From: Deltaproteobacteria bacterium
Lineage (GTDB): Bacteria > Desulfobacterota > Binatia > UTPRO1
DNA length: 64,000 nucleotides
Assembly: GCA_020852955.1 (NCBI GenBank)
Contig: JADYZW010000047.1
Span: 150,436-214,435 of the forward strand
Direction: 5' to 3'
This document shows positions 28,142 to 37,649 of this stretch, piece by piece (position 1 is the stretch's first letter; each line of letters starts with the position of its first letter). The notes below the pieces were generated by a model. The model worked only from the letters and a program-made list of their open reading frames with translations. It did not search any database and was not told where the DNA came from. A program made the translations under genes and the position numbers.

Positions 28142-28757
28142 GCGTCGGCGGCAGCAGGAAGCCCGGGATGCGGAAGACGCGGCACTGACGCTCGACCCGG
28201 AAGCCCGCGGCCCGCACTTGCGCCGCGAGCGTGCTCGGCGTCGTCCACCGGAGCGGCTGGCCGACGAGCCGCATGCCGAGCGCGACGGCGTCGGCGACGA
28301 TCTCGAAGGGCGGGCTCACGAGCGCGAGGAGGAGCCGGCCGCCCGGACGCAGCACGCGATGGAGGTCGCGGAGCGCGGCCTCCTGGTCGGGAAACCAGTG
28401 GAACGCCTCGGTCGACACGGCCGCGTCGAACGCGCCGTCCGCGAACGGAAGCCGCGTCCCGTCTCCGCGCACGAGCGCCGCTTTCCCGCGCGCGCCCCGC
28501 AGTCGCCCGGCCGCGTGCGCCAGCATGCCGGCCGAGAAGTCGCAGCCGACCACCATCCGCGTACACGGCTCGACGGCCAGGCGCGCGGCGAGCCGGCCCG
28601 TCCCGCAGCCGACGTCGAGCACGCGGGCGCACGGCTCGGCGGCCAGCGCCTGCCGCACCGCCGCGTGGATCGGCTGGTAGGTGGCGCGCTGGACGAGGGG
28701 AAAGTCGTAGACGGTCGACCACGCGTCGAAGAACCGGCGCGAGGGTCCGGCCGCCAT
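28107..28757 (-). CDS. Class I SAM-dependent methyltransferase (UbiE/Ubi-like)
   Basis: A 216-residue methyltransferase. Motif I is ARVLDVGCGTGRLAARLA, the acidic residue after beta-2 lies in MVVGCDFSAGMLAHA, and the post-I to post-II region has LPFADGAFDAAVSTEAFHWF followed by LHRVLRPGGRLLLALV, all typical of type 11 methyltransferases. The C-terminal helical part likely binds a hydrophobic substrate. I start at ATG 28757. The 3' ends of this gene and the SRPBCC gene overlap convergently by 35 bases. Confidence 0.88.
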   Translation of the reverse strand: MAAGPSRRFFDAWSTVYDFPLVQRATYQPIHAAVRQALAAEPCARVLDVGCGTGRLAARLAVEPCTRMVVGCDFSAGMLAHAAGRLRGARGKAALVRGDGTRLPFADGAFDAAVSTEAFHWFPDQEAALRDLHRVLRPGGRLLLALVSPPFEIVADAVALGMRLVGQPLRWTTPSTLAAQVRAAGFRVERQCRVFRIPGFLLPPTLTVARRSARDE

Positions 28758-28859
28758 GACAGCGACATAGTCGCGGCGCCCGCCCCGCGCAACGCGCCCG
28801 TCCGGCGCCGGTCCGGTCCGCGAGCTGCGCGCCGGCGTCCGGCGTGCCATAGGCTACCG

Positions 28860-30131
28860 ATGTCCGAGCCCGCCCCACCGCCCTGCCCCGCGACCGCCGA
28901 CGTCGCCGTCGTCGGCGCGGGCGCCGCCGGGCTCGCGACCGCGATCTTCGCGGCGGAGGCGGCGCCGGGCGCGCGCATCGTCCTCCTCGAGGGCGCCGCC
29001 AGGATCGGCGCCAAGATCCTCGTCTCGGGCGGCGGACGTTGCAACGTGACCCACGACGTCGTGACCGCCGACGACTTCAACGGCGTGCGGCCGGTGGTGC
29101 GGAACGTGCTCGCCGCGTTCGGCGTCGGCGCGACCATCGCATGGTTCGCCTCGCTCGGCGTCGATCTCGAGCGCGAGGAGACGGGGAAGCTCTTTCCGGT
29201 CTCGGGCGAGGCGGCGACGGTCGTGCGGGCGCTCGTCGCGCGCTGCCGGGCGCTCGGCGTGACGCTCGCCACCGGACACCGCGTGGCCGACGTGGAGCGC
29301 GCCGCCGGCGGCGCGCTCCGCGTTCGGCACGCCCACGGCGCCGTCGCCGCGCGCCGCGTCGTCATGGCGACCGGGGGCCGCTCGCTGCCGAGGAGCGGCA
29401 GCGACGGGGGCGGTTGGGAAATCGTCGCGCGGCTCGGCCACACGGTCACCCCGACCCACCAGGCCCTCGTGCCGCTCGTGCTCGCGCCGGGATCGCCGTT
29501 CGGCGCGCTCGCCGGCGTCTCGCATCCCGTGGAGCTCGCGACCTTCGCCGGCGGCAAGCTCGTCGACCGGCGCGCCGGGAGCCTCCTCTGGACGCACGTC
29601 GGCGTGAGCGGACCCGTCGTCATGGACGCCAGCCGGCACTGGGTGATCGCCGCCGCCGCGCGCGCCGCTCCCGAGCTCCGCCTGAGCCTTTTTCCGGGCG
29701 AGGACTTCGCGGCGGTCGACCGCCGACTCGCGGCGTGTGCGCGCGCGCGGCCGAAGCTCTCGCTCACCCGCATGCTCGCCGAACGCGTCCCCGAGCGCGC
29801 CGCCGCGACGCTCGTCCGCGCCGGCGCCGCCGTCGAGCCCGCGACGCCGATCGCGCGCCTCACGCGCGAAGAGCGCCGCCGCGTCGTCCACGCGCTCACC
29901 GCCCTCGCGCTCCCCGTTGAACGACCTCGGGGATGGAACTATGCCGAGATCACCGCCGGAGGCGTGCCGCTCGCCGAGATCGATCACCGTACGATGGCGT
30001 CGCGGGTCGTCCCGGGTCTGCACCTCGCCGGCGAGATGCTCGACTGCGACGGCCGCATCGGCGGCTTCAACTTTCAGTGGGCGTGGGCGACGGGACACCT
30101 CGCCGGACGCGCGACGGCCACAGGAGACTGA
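28860..30131 (+). CDS. HI0933/BaiN-like FAD-dependent oxidoreductase
   Basis: A 423-residue flavoprotein. The FAD-binding motif is VAVVGAGAAGLATAIFAAEA, followed by GAKILVSGGGRCNVTHD, which is diagnostic for the HI0933/YhiN/BaiN family. ATGGRSLPRSGSDGGGWEIV lies in the middle. The C-terminus has GGVPLAEIDHRTMASR and LDCDGRIGGFNFQWAWATG, also typical. The true reaction is unknown in most members; BaiN reduces bile-acid intermediates. The start is ATG 28860. The next gene begins 3 bases after the stop, so the two form an operon. Confidence 0.9.
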   Translation: MSEPAPPPCPATADVAVVGAGAAGLATAIFAAEAAPGARIVLLEGAARIGAKILVSGGGRCNVTHDVVTADDFNGVRPVVRNVLAAFGVGATIAWFASLGVDLEREETGKLFPVSGEAATVVRALVARCRALGVTLATGHRVADVERAAGGALRVRHAHGAVAARRVVMATGGRSLPRSGSDGGGWEIVARLGHTVTPTHQALVPLVLAPGSPFGALAGVSHPVELATFAGGKLVDRRAGSLLWTHVGVSGPVVMDASRHWVIAAAARAAPELRLSLFPGEDFAAVDRRLAACARARPKLSLTRMLAERVPERAAATLVRAGAAVEPATPIARLTREERRRVVHALTALALPVERPRGWNYAEITAGGVPLAEIDHRTMASRVVPGLHLAGEMLDCDGRIGGFNFQWAWATGHLAGRATATGD

Positions 30132-30134
30132 CCC

Positions 30135-31298
30135 ATGCGAACCACCGACCCGGTCGACCTCGGCCTCGACCCCGACCGACTCGCGCGCCTCCTCGCCGCG
30201 CTGGAGGCCGACGTCGGCGCCGAGCGGTACGACGGCGCCGTCGTACTGGTGGCGCGCGGCGGCCGGGTGGCGCTGCACGCGGCGATCGGCTGGGCCGATC
30301 GCGCGGCCGGCCGGCGCGCCGCCCTCGACGACGTGTTCACGATCTTCTCGGTCACCAAGACGCTCACCACCGTCGCGCTGCTGGTGCGCATCGACCGCGG
30401 CGAGATCGCGCTGACGACGCCGGTGGCGGAGGTGCTGCCCGAGTTCGGAAACCGCGGGAAGCAGCGCATCACCGTGGCCCAGCTCCTCACCCACACCGCC
30501 GGGCTCGCGGCGGGCGTGCCGCCGCTCCCGGTGGAGGCGCTCGGCGATCTCTCCGCCTTCGTCGCCGCCGCCTGCCGCCAGCCGCTCGACGCGGCGCCGG
30601 GAACGGACGTCCACTACAGCGCCCTCACCGCGCACGCGCTCCTCGCCGAGATCGTCCGCCGCCTCGACGGCGGCACGCGCCGCTTCCGCGACATCCTCGA
30701 CGCCGACGTGCTCGGGCCGCTCGGCATGCGTGACACGGCGCTCGGCCTCCGCCCCGACCTCGCCGCGCGCAAGGTCCCGGTCGTCGTCCGCGACCGCTCG
30801 CCGGGCGTGTTCGATCCCGACCTGCTCGAGGCGTTCAACGTGCTGGTCGGACCGGAGGCGGAGATCCCCGCGGCGGGGGCGGTGTCCACGGTCGCCGACC
30901 TCTTCCGACTCGCCGAGTGCCTGCGGCGCGGCGGCGAGTTCGAGGGCGCCCGTCTCTTCGCGCCCGCGCTCGTGCGCCTCGCGACCACCATCCACACCGG
31001 CGCGCGCCCGAACGGCTTCTACGCCTTCGCATGCGAGCAGCGCGGCTGGGATCCCTTTCCCGCCAACATCGGCCTGAGCTTCTTCGTGCGCGGCGCGGGC
31101 GTGTTCCCCACCTATCTCGGGCTCACCTCGTCGCCGCGGACGTACGCCGGGCTCGGCGCGGGCTCGGCGATGTTCTGGGTCGATCCGGAGCGCGACCTCA
31201 CCTTCGTGTTCCTCTCGGCCGGGCTCCTCGAGGAAACGCGCAACCTGGAGCGCTGCCAGCGCCTCTCCGATCTCGTACAGGCCGCCGCCGTCGGCTGA
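30135..31298 (+). CDS. Beta-lactamase/penicillin-binding-like serine hydrolase
   Basis: A 387-residue class C beta-lactamase-family hydrolase. The nucleophile Ser72 and Lys75 lie in FSVTKTLTTVALL, and HYSALTAHALLAEIV supplies the YxN-like Tyr motif. The HTAGL motif also fits. There is no signal peptide, so the enzyme is probably cytoplasmic and acts as an esterase or peptidase rather than in resistance. It is translationally linked to the flavoprotein gene 3 bases upstream. Confidence 0.88.
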   Translation: MRTTDPVDLGLDPDRLARLLAALEADVGAERYDGAVVLVARGGRVALHAAIGWADRAAGRRAALDDVFTIFSVTKTLTTVALLVRIDRGEIALTTPVAEVLPEFGNRGKQRITVAQLLTHTAGLAAGVPPLPVEALGDLSAFVAAACRQPLDAAPGTDVHYSALTAHALLAEIVRRLDGGTRRFRDILDADVLGPLGMRDTALGLRPDLAARKVPVVVRDRSPGVFDPDLLEAFNVLVGPEAEIPAAGAVSTVADLFRLAECLRRGGEFEGARLFAPALVRLATTIHTGARPNGFYAFACEQRGWDPFPANIGLSFFVRGAGVFPTYLGLTSSPRTYAGLGAGSAMFWVDPERDLTFVFLSAGLLEETRNLERCQRLSDLVQAAAVG

Positions 31299-31548
31299 CG
31301 CCGGGCGCCGCTTGCGCGCGCGGGCCGGTCCGATACCCTAGCGCGCTTCATCGTGGACACGAAGGGATCCCCGGCGGCGCGACCGCCTCGCCGACGCTCC
31401 TCGTGACGCGCAGACCAATGGAGGGTTCCCTCGCGTGACGACCGGCAACTTTGTCACGGAGCGTTCGAGTCCCGGCCGGCCGGCCGACCCGCACCTCGCG
31501 CGCTTCGCATCCCGAGACCTGGCATCGCAGTTGCTGTCTCGTTCGCCC

Positions 31549-32637
31549 ATGCGCTCGCCCATCGTGACCCGCGGCCTCATTTGTCTTGTCGTTTGCGTCC
31601 TCGCCGCCGGCTGCGTCGCGCCGCCGAAGAAGAAGCTCGGCGCGACGCGGCCGGCGAAGGTCGCCGCGCCCGCCATCGACCCGAGCATCGGCGAGCTGCC
31701 GCCCGCCTCGGACACGATCGTGAAGGCGTCGGCGTTCACCGCGTACATCCCGCGTCCGGACGAGGTGCCCGGCGTGGTCGGGAAGAACGAACTCTACCGC
31801 GTCGCCGCCGGCCGCAACCTGCTCGAGATCGCGCGCGAGGGCGGCCTCGGCTTCCGCGAGCTCCGCGACGCGAACCCCCGCGTCGACGAGTGGGAGCCGA
31901 AGGCGGGCGTCGAGCTCGTGCTGCCGACCCGCCGCATCCTGCCGCGCCCGAACCGTTATTCGGGCCTCGTCATCAACATCCCCGAGTTCCGTCTGTACAT
32001 GTTCCCCGTCGACACGCGGCTCGGCGAGCGCGCACCGGTCATGACCTGGCCCGTCGGGCTCGGCGCCGAATGGGCGCAGAGCCCGATCCAGGCGTTCCAC
32101 GTGAAGTCGAAGGACGAGAAGCCGACGTGGGTCGTGCCGGATTCGATCTACGCGAAGATGGAGGACCCGAAGCGGGTCGTGCCGCCCGGCCCCGACAATC
32201 CGCTCGGCGACTACCGCATCCGGCTCGACTTCGACCTGTACGCGATCCACGGCACCAACGACCCGTGGACCGTCGGACGCCTGACGACGCACGGCTGCGT
32301 CCGCCTCTATCCCGAGGACGTCGAGTACCTCTATCCGTTGGTGGATCGCGGATATCCGGGCGAGTTCGTCTACCAGCCGGTGAAGATCGGCGAGCGCAAA
32401 GGCCGCGTCTTCGTGGAGGTCCACCAGGACGTCTACGAGATGATCGAGGACCTCGAGGCGCACACGCGGAGCCTCTTGACGCGCGCCCGGCTCGACCAGC
32501 GCGTCGATCCCGACCGCGTCGCGCACGCCGTGCGGCAGAAGCTCGGGGTGCCGATCGACGTCACCCGCGACGGCGCCACGGCCGACGCGACGCCGGAGCA
32601 TCCGAAGCGCGACGATCAGCTCGCGGCGGGCGAGTAG
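31549..32637 (+). CDS. L,D-transpeptidase lipoprotein with LysM-like segment
   Basis: A 362-residue lipoprotein. From ATG 31549 a signal peptide ends in the lipobox LAAGC. A LysM-like stretch, ELYRVAAGRNLLEIAREGGL, and an LVLPTRRILP end of that domain precede the YkuD catalytic domain. The active site is HGTNDPWTVG with the catalytic Cys in THGCVRLYPEDVE. It should form 3-3 peptidoglycan crosslinks or attach lipoproteins to peptidoglycan in the periplasm. An ATG at 31435 is in frame but would bury the lipobox deep in the chain. The 250-base upstream gap has only a weak TTGCGC-N16-TACCCT. Confidence 0.92.
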   Translation: MRSPIVTRGLICLVVCVLAAGCVAPPKKKLGATRPAKVAAPAIDPSIGELPPASDTIVKASAFTAYIPRPDEVPGVVGKNELYRVAAGRNLLEIAREGGLGFRELRDANPRVDEWEPKAGVELVLPTRRILPRPNRYSGLVINIPEFRLYMFPVDTRLGERAPVMTWPVGLGAEWAQSPIQAFHVKSKDEKPTWVVPDSIYAKMEDPKRVVPPGPDNPLGDYRIRLDFDLYAIHGTNDPWTVGRLTTHGCVRLYPEDVEYLYPLVDRGYPGEFVYQPVKIGERKGRVFVEVHQDVYEMIEDLEAHTRSLLTRARLDQRVDPDRVAHAVRQKLGVPIDVTRDGATADATPEHPKRDDQLAAGE

Positions 32638-32688
32638 CGCGCACCGGGCGCGCGGCACCCCGCCGAAGCCCCCGCGCCCGACTCGGGG

Positions 32689-33918
32689 CTACTCGCGCTC
32701 GCCGCGCTTGATCCCGGTCGAGAGGCCCGTGCGCCGCACGTCGCCGGCGCCGCGGCGGAGCTTCTGGTCGCCGAAGCGGACGTGGATCGCGTCGACCGCG
32801 GCGTTCAACCGCGCGCGCCGCTGGTCGGTCGGTCCGCGGAGCGCGAGGGCGAGCTGCGACGCGTCGTTCGGCTCGAGACGCGTCACCGCGACGCCCACGA
32901 GGCGGATCGGCTCCCACGGCTCGACGCGGGCGAGCAGGGAGAGCGCGGCGCGCGCGATCGCCTCGCCGTCGTCGGTCGCACGCCGCAAGAGCAGCGACCG
33001 CGTCACCAGCGGATAGCGGCCGCGGCCGAGCGGTCGCGCGAGCTTGAGCTTCACCGTCACGCCGTGGCCGGCGAGACGATCGCGGCGCAGGCGCCGCGCG
33101 ATCGCGTCGGCGTGCGCGTGGATCGGATCGGCGAGCGCGGCCCGCTCGGCGACGTCGCGCTCGAAGGTGTTCTCCTCGCCGTACGACTTCGCCTCGCGGT
33201 CGGGCTCGACCGCGCGCGCGTCCTCGCCGCGCGCGAGGCCCGCGAGCCCGACGCCGAATCCGCCGAGCGCGCGCCGCAGCATCTCGTCGGGCGCGGCGGC
33301 GAGGTCGCCGATCGTGGCGATGCCGAGCGCGTCGAGACGCGCGCGCGCCACGGCGCCGACGCCCCAGATGCGTCCGACCGGCAGCGGCGCGAGGAAGGCG
33401 CGCACCTCGTCCGGGGCGACCACGCGGAGCCCGTCCGGCTTCGCGAGGTCGCTCGCGATCTTCGCGACCATCTTCACCGGCGCGATGCCGACCGAGAGCG
33501 TGAGGCCGGTCGCTGCCCGCACCTCGGCGCGGAGGCGCTCGGCCGCCGACACCGCGTCGCCGAGGAGGCGCGCCGTTCCCGTCAGGTCGAGAAACGCCTC
33601 GTCCATCGAGAGCCCCTCGACCAGCGGCGAGTAGCGGTCGAAGATCGCGAAGACGCGCCGGCTCTCGCACCGGTACTTCGCCATGTCGCCCGCGACGAAG
33701 ATCGCGTGCGGACAGCGCCGGCGCGCCTCGAACGACGGCATCGCCGAGTGGATGCCGTAGACCCGCGCCTCGTAGCTCGCCGCCGCGACGACGCCGCGTC
33801 CCGCGGCGCCGCCGACGACGACCGGCTTGCCGCGCAGCTCCGGCCGGTCGCGCTGCTCGACCGCCGCGAAGAAGGCATCGAGATCGGCGTGGAGAATGGT
33901 GCGCGGAGCCGTGGACAC
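32689..33918 (-). CDS. dinB: DNA polymerase IV
   Basis: A 409-residue Y-family polymerase. The catalytic acidic motifs are ILHADLDAFFAAVEQRDRPE and YSPLVEGLSMDEAFLDLTG, with the SYEARVYGIHSAMP motif between them. A helix-hairpin-helix thumb (IWGVGAVARARLDALGIATI) and little-finger domain follow. The protein carries out error-prone translesion synthesis. I see no beta-clamp motif that stands out at the C-terminus. The start is GTG 33918 with an AGGAG site. No LexA box is obvious in the 86-base leader, which instead holds a 12-codon ORF. Confidence 0.95.
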   Translation of the reverse strand: MSTAPRTILHADLDAFFAAVEQRDRPELRGKPVVVGGAAGRGVVAAASYEARVYGIHSAMPSFEARRRCPHAIFVAGDMAKYRCESRRVFAIFDRYSPLVEGLSMDEAFLDLTGTARLLGDAVSAAERLRAEVRAATGLTLSVGIAPVKMVAKIASDLAKPDGLRVVAPDEVRAFLAPLPVGRIWGVGAVARARLDALGIATIGDLAAAPDEMLRRALGGFGVGLAGLARGEDARAVEPDREAKSYGEENTFERDVAERAALADPIHAHADAIARRLRRDRLAGHGVTVKLKLARPLGRGRYPLVTRSLLLRRATDDGEAIARAALSLLARVEPWEPIRLVGVAVTRLEPNDASQLALALRGPTDQRRARLNAAVDAIHVRFGDQKLRRGAGDVRRTGLSTGIKRGERE

Positions 33919-34004
33919 GGCGATCTCCTACCGGCAGACCTTCTGCACCACGTACGCGTCACGCATGCGCCGGCTCCTCTCCCGAGGCGGGGTGAGGCCG
34001 CACC

Positions 34005-35345
34005 TTACCGTTCCGGCCGGTCCTCGCTCCAGAGGTGGCGGCGGGTCTCGTCGACGATCACGTGGGTCAAGACGAGGAGCGAGATCAGGTTCGGGATCGC
34101 CATGAGGGCGTTGGTGATGTCGGCGGCCGACCAGACGACCGGCAGCGGCGCCACCGACCCGAGATAGACCGCGAGCACCCAGAGCACGCGGTACACCTGC
34201 ACGGCCGACGTGCCGAAGAGGTACTCGCACGCCTTCTCGCCGTAGTAGGCCCAGCCGAGGATCGTCGAGAAGACGAACGTCAGAAGCCCGACGGTGAGGA
34301 TCGCCGGACCGAGCACGGGATGCAGGTCGCTGAAGGCCCGCGACGTGAGCGCCGCGCCGCCGAGGCCCTGCGTCCAGCCGCCGGACTGCACGACGACGAG
34401 ACCGGTCATCAGACAGACGACGACCGTGTCCCAGAAGGTGCCGGTCGACGACACGAGCGCCTGACGCACGGGATTCCTCGTCTGCGCCGCAGCGGCGACG
34501 ATCGGCGCGCTGCCGAGCCCGGATTCGTTCGAGAACAGTCCCCGCGCGACGCCGTAGCGCATCGCCTCGCGGACGCCGGCGCCGAGGAAGCCGCCGACCG
34601 CCGCCTGGCCCGTGAACGCGGTGCTCACGATGAGCGAGACCGTCGCCGGGATCTCGGCGGCGTGCAGCGCCAGGACGAGCGCGCATCCCGCCACGTAGAA
34701 GATGGCCATGAAGGGCACCAGGCGCTCGCAGACGGCGGCGATCGCCTTGATGCCGCCGAGGACGACGAGCGCCGTGAGCGCGGCCATCGCGGCGCCGGAG
34801 ATCCAGACGGAGACGCCGAACGAATCGCGCGCGAGCGTCGAGATCGAGTTCGCCTGCACGGTGTTGCCGATCCCGAAGGCGCTCACCGCGGTGAGGGCCG
34901 CGAACGCGACCCCGAGCGGCCTGCTCCGCATGCCGTGCTCGAGCACGTACATGGGGCCGCCCGCCATCGTGCCGTCCGCCGCCGTGACGCGGTACTTCAC
35001 GGAGAGCAGCGCCTCGGCGTACTTGGTGGCGATCCCGAAGACCCCGGTGAGCCACATCCACAGCACCGCGCCCGGACCGCCGGACGCGACCGCCGTGGCG
35101 ACGCCGACGATGTTGCCGGTGCCGATCGTCGCCGCGAGCGCGGTGGTGAGCGCCCCGAACTGCGAGACGTCGCCCTCGCCTTCCGCGCCGCGCTCGAGGG
35201 AGATGCGGATGGCCCGTCCCAGGTAGCGCTGGACGAAGCGCAGGCGGATCGTCAGATAGACGTGCGTCCCGACCAGCAGGATCAGCATCGGCGGACCCCA
35301 CACGATGCCGGCGATCCGGTCGAGCAGCGCGGTCAGGTCTTCCAT
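34005..35345 (-). CDS. Sodium/alanine (AGCS) symporter
   Basis: A 446-residue transporter with about eleven membrane helices, typical of the alanine/glycine:cation symporter family. Signature stretches are ALAATIGTGNIVGVATAVASGGPGA, GGPMYVLEHGM, SNESGLGSAPIVAAAA and TFVFSTILGWAYYGEKACEY. It brings alanine or glycine into the cell with sodium. The C-terminal tail has the charged sequence HLWSEDRPER. It runs in the same direction as the small holin-like gene 25 bases upstream. Confidence 0.94.
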   Translation of the reverse strand: MEDLTALLDRIAGIVWGPPMLILLVGTHVYLTIRLRFVQRYLGRAIRISLERGAEGEGDVSQFGALTTALAATIGTGNIVGVATAVASGGPGAVLWMWLTGVFGIATKYAEALLSVKYRVTAADGTMAGGPMYVLEHGMRSRPLGVAFAALTAVSAFGIGNTVQANSISTLARDSFGVSVWISGAAMAALTALVVLGGIKAIAAVCERLVPFMAIFYVAGCALVLALHAAEIPATVSLIVSTAFTGQAAVGGFLGAGVREAMRYGVARGLFSNESGLGSAPIVAAAAQTRNPVRQALVSSTGTFWDTVVVCLMTGLVVVQSGGWTQGLGGAALTSRAFSDLHPVLGPAILTVGLLTFVFSTILGWAYYGEKACEYLFGTSAVQVYRVLWVLAVYLGSVAPLPVVWSAADITNALMAIPNLISLLVLTHVIVDETRRHLWSEDRPER

Positions 35346-35370
35346 GCGCGGAGGTCGAGGGCGGGCGCCG

Positions 35371-35751
35371 TCACGGCTCGCGGTGGACGATCATGACCTC
35401 GAAGCGCCCGGACGATCCGACGTACCACGATGCGATCCAGCCGGTGAACGACACCACGAGCGCACCGAGCAGCGCCGAACCGAAGCCCGCGAGCGTGAAT
35501 CCCTCGAGGAGCGCGGCGACCAGCGACAGCATCGCCGCGTTCACGATCCAGAGGAAAAGTCCGAGCGTCACGACCGTGATCGGCAGCGTCAGGAGCACGA
35601 TCAGCGGACGCACGAACGCGTTCACGAAGCCGAGCAGGAACGCGGCCACGAGGAGCGTGCCGGCGCCGCGGATCTCCACGCCGGGCACGAGGGCCTGGGC
35701 GAGCCACAGGCCGAGCGCGGCGATGAGCAGGCGCACGAAGAACCCCGGCAT
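35371..35751 (-). CDS. Phage holin family 4 membrane protein (cellular)
   Basis: A 126-residue protein with four hydrophobic helices and the family stretch LLGFVNAFVRPLIVLLTLPIT. The C-terminus ends FEVMIVHREP. Proteins of this family are common on bacterial chromosomes outside prophages and their role is unknown. No phage genes lie nearby, so I treat it as a cellular gene. It lies just upstream of the AGCS symporter on the same strand. Confidence 0.85.
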   Translation of the reverse strand: MPGFFVRLLIAALGLWLAQALVPGVEIRGAGTLLVAAFLLGFVNAFVRPLIVLLTLPITVVTLGLFLWIVNAAMLSLVAALLEGFTLAGFGSALLGALVVSFTGWIASWYVGSSGRFEVMIVHREP

Positions 35752-35799
35752 GCTCCGCCCCTACCAGAACGCCGACGCAGGGGAAACGGCCGCGGCCCG

Positions 35800-36591
35800 C
35801 TACGCGTCCTTCGGCTTCATCATCCCGCCGATGAGGCGCGTCGTGATGGCGGCGGGCAGGTGCTTGTAGAGGCCCGCCGCGACCGCGTTCATGAGCCCGT
35901 TCACCAGCACCGAGCGCTGCCCGACGGCCGCAATCGCCTGCTCGGCGACCTGGTCTGCCGTCATCCACACGAAGGACGGCATGGCCGAGGTGTCGAAGGT
36001 CTCGACCTTCTCCTGGAACTCCGTGCGGGTGAAGCCGGGACAGACGCAGAGCACGTGGACGCCCGTGTCGCGGAGCTCCGCGGCGAGCGACTCGGTGAAG
36101 CTCAGCACGAAGGCCTTGGTCGCGCAGTAGGTCGCCATGAAGGGCCCGGGACCGAAGCCGCCGACCGACGCGACGTTCACCACCGCGCCGCGCCGGCGCT
36201 CGACCATGGCGGGGAGGAAGCGCCCGGTGAGCTCGACGAGCGCCGCGACGTTCAGCTGGATCTCCTCGAGCTCGCGGGCGACGGGGAGCTCGTGGAAGCG
36301 GCCGTGCGTCCCGAAGCCCGCGTTGTTGACGAGCCAGTCCACGACCATGCCGCGGCGCCCGACTTCGGCCTCGAGCGCCGCGCCGGCGCCGGGCTTGGCG
36401 AGATCGGCCGTGAGAACCTGCACCTCGCCGCCGTGCGCGGCGCGCAGCTCGCCGGCGAGGCGCTCGAGCTTGTCGGTGCGACGCGCGACGAGCGCCACCG
36501 GACGGCGCTCGCCGGCGAGCCGGCGCGCCAGCGCCTCGCCGATGCCGCTCGAGGCGCCGGTGATGAGGGTGAAATCCTGCGGGGACGGCAT
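35800..36591 (-). CDS. Short-chain dehydrogenase/reductase (DltE/SDR)
   Basis: A 263-residue classical SDR. NAD(P)-binding TGASSGIGEALARRLA, the NNAG motif in WLVNNAGFGTHG, catalytic Ser in VVNVASVGGFGPGP, and YCATK (Tyr-x-x-x-Lys) are all present. RR at residues 37-38 after the second strand favours NADP(H). The closest pattern is the DltE-like group with a C-terminal membrane-associated tail (LPAAITTRLIGGMMKPKDA). It probably reduces a lipid or acyl carbonyl. It follows the alpha/beta hydrolase gene by 28 bases. Confidence 0.92.
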   Translation of the reverse strand: MPSPQDFTLITGASSGIGEALARRLAGERRPVALVARRTDKLERLAGELRAAHGGEVQVLTADLAKPGAGAALEAEVGRRGMVVDWLVNNAGFGTHGRFHELPVARELEEIQLNVAALVELTGRFLPAMVERRRGAVVNVASVGGFGPGPFMATYCATKAFVLSFTESLAAELRDTGVHVLCVCPGFTRTEFQEKVETFDTSAMPSFVWMTADQVAEQAIAAVGQRSVLVNGLMNAVAAGLYKHLPAAITTRLIGGMMKPKDA

Positions 36592-36619
36592 ATTCGCTCC
36601 TTCGTGTGCCGGACCGCGC

Positions 36620-37519
36620 TCAGAGCGGCGGACGGCGCGGCACGCTGTGCTCCCAGTCGGCGAGAATCGCGCGCAGGGCGGCGATGAACGCGAGGGGCTG
36701 GTCGAGGATGAGATGATGATGGGCCTGCGGGATCTCGACGATCGGCGCGTTCCGATCGAGGAGCCCGTACATGTACTCGGCGATCTCGGGCGGTACGAGG
36801 AAGCTGAGCTCGCCGCGGAAGACGCCGACCCGGCAGCGCACGTGGGCGAGGTAGTCGCTCATCGGTACGAGCGACGTCTTCAGGAACACGCGCGGGTCGA
36901 ACTTCCAGGTCCAGCCCGCGTCGGTTCGCTTCAGCGAATGGCGCGCGACGTGCTCGACGATGAAGGCGTTCTCGCACGGCTGCGGCGGGATGAGATGGAA
37001 GTGCCGCATGGCGGTCTCGAGGTCGGCGTAGGTCTTGGGATTGCGGAACGCCCGGCCGCGCGCGCCCTCCTCGCTCTCCGGGTCGGGCCGCCGCACCGGC
37101 GAGTCGACGATGATCGCGCCCGCGAGCCGATCCCCGTAGAGGGAGGCGGCGACGATGCTCACGAAGCCGCCGAGGCTGTGGCCGACCAGCATCGGCGCGC
37201 CGACGATCCGCGCGTCGGCCGCGACCGCCATCACCTCGCGCGCCCACACTTCGCGCGGGTACTCCTCGCGCCGGCCGCTGTCGCCGTGGCCGGAGAGCTC
37301 CGGTGCGACGACGTGGTACTGCGTCGCGAGCTGCGGCGCGAGGAAGCTCCACCACTCGGCATGCGCCGCGCCGCCGTGCACGAGCACCAGGCCGGGCTTC
37401 GAGGGATCGCCCCAGGCAAGATACCGGACGCGGCAGCCCTCGACCTCGAGGAAGCGCTCGCTCCGGGGCGCCGCCAGCGCGTCGGTGAACCACTTGGGCG
37501 CGTCGGGACCATCCGCCAT
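36620..37519 (-). CDS. Alpha/beta hydrolase
   Basis: A 299-residue alpha/beta hydrolase. The N-terminal HGGAAHAEWWSFLAPQLA region forms the oxyanion site, and MLVGHSLGGFVSIVAASL gives the nucleophile Ser. The Asp is in the VGVFRGELSFLVP region and a His in PQAHHHLILDQP completes the triad. Its N-terminus has no signal peptide. The family includes epoxide hydrolases, lipases and meta-cleavage hydrolases, so substrate is open. I start at ATG 37519. It pairs with the SDR gene downstream. Confidence 0.88.
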   Translation of the reverse strand: MADGPDAPKWFTDALAAPRSERFLEVEGCRVRYLAWGDPSKPGLVLVHGGAAHAEWWSFLAPQLATQYHVVAPELSGHGDSGRREEYPREVWAREVMAVAADARIVGAPMLVGHSLGGFVSIVAASLYGDRLAGAIIVDSPVRRPDPESEEGARGRAFRNPKTYADLETAMRHFHLIPPQPCENAFIVEHVARHSLKRTDAGWTWKFDPRVFLKTSLVPMSDYLAHVRCRVGVFRGELSFLVPPEIAEYMYGLLDRNAPIVEIPQAHHHLILDQPLAFIAALRAILADWEHSVPRRPPL

Positions 37520-37560
37520 CGCCGCCTCGTGAAAGCCTGTTCGACGGGCATATGCAAGCA

Positions 37561-37592
37561 GCGTCCGCCACGAAACACGCGGCGGCGGACGC
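37561..37592. other. Inverted repeat in divergent promoter region
   Basis: A perfect 9-base inverted repeat (37561-37569 with 37584-37592) lies in the 130-base gap between the alpha/beta hydrolase gene and phhB, which are divergent. It might be an operator shared by both; this is inference only. Confidence 0.3.
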
Positions 37593-37649
37593 CCCGCGCT
37601 TGCGGCGGCGCGCCGGGCGCGCCAAGCTCGACGGCGGGAGCCTCCGCGC

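Noticed and set aside
35371-35751. Holin-family gene as a sign of a prophage
   Set aside because: No integrase, capsid, tail or lysis genes are nearby, composition matches neighbours, and this holin family is common as a cellular membrane protein.
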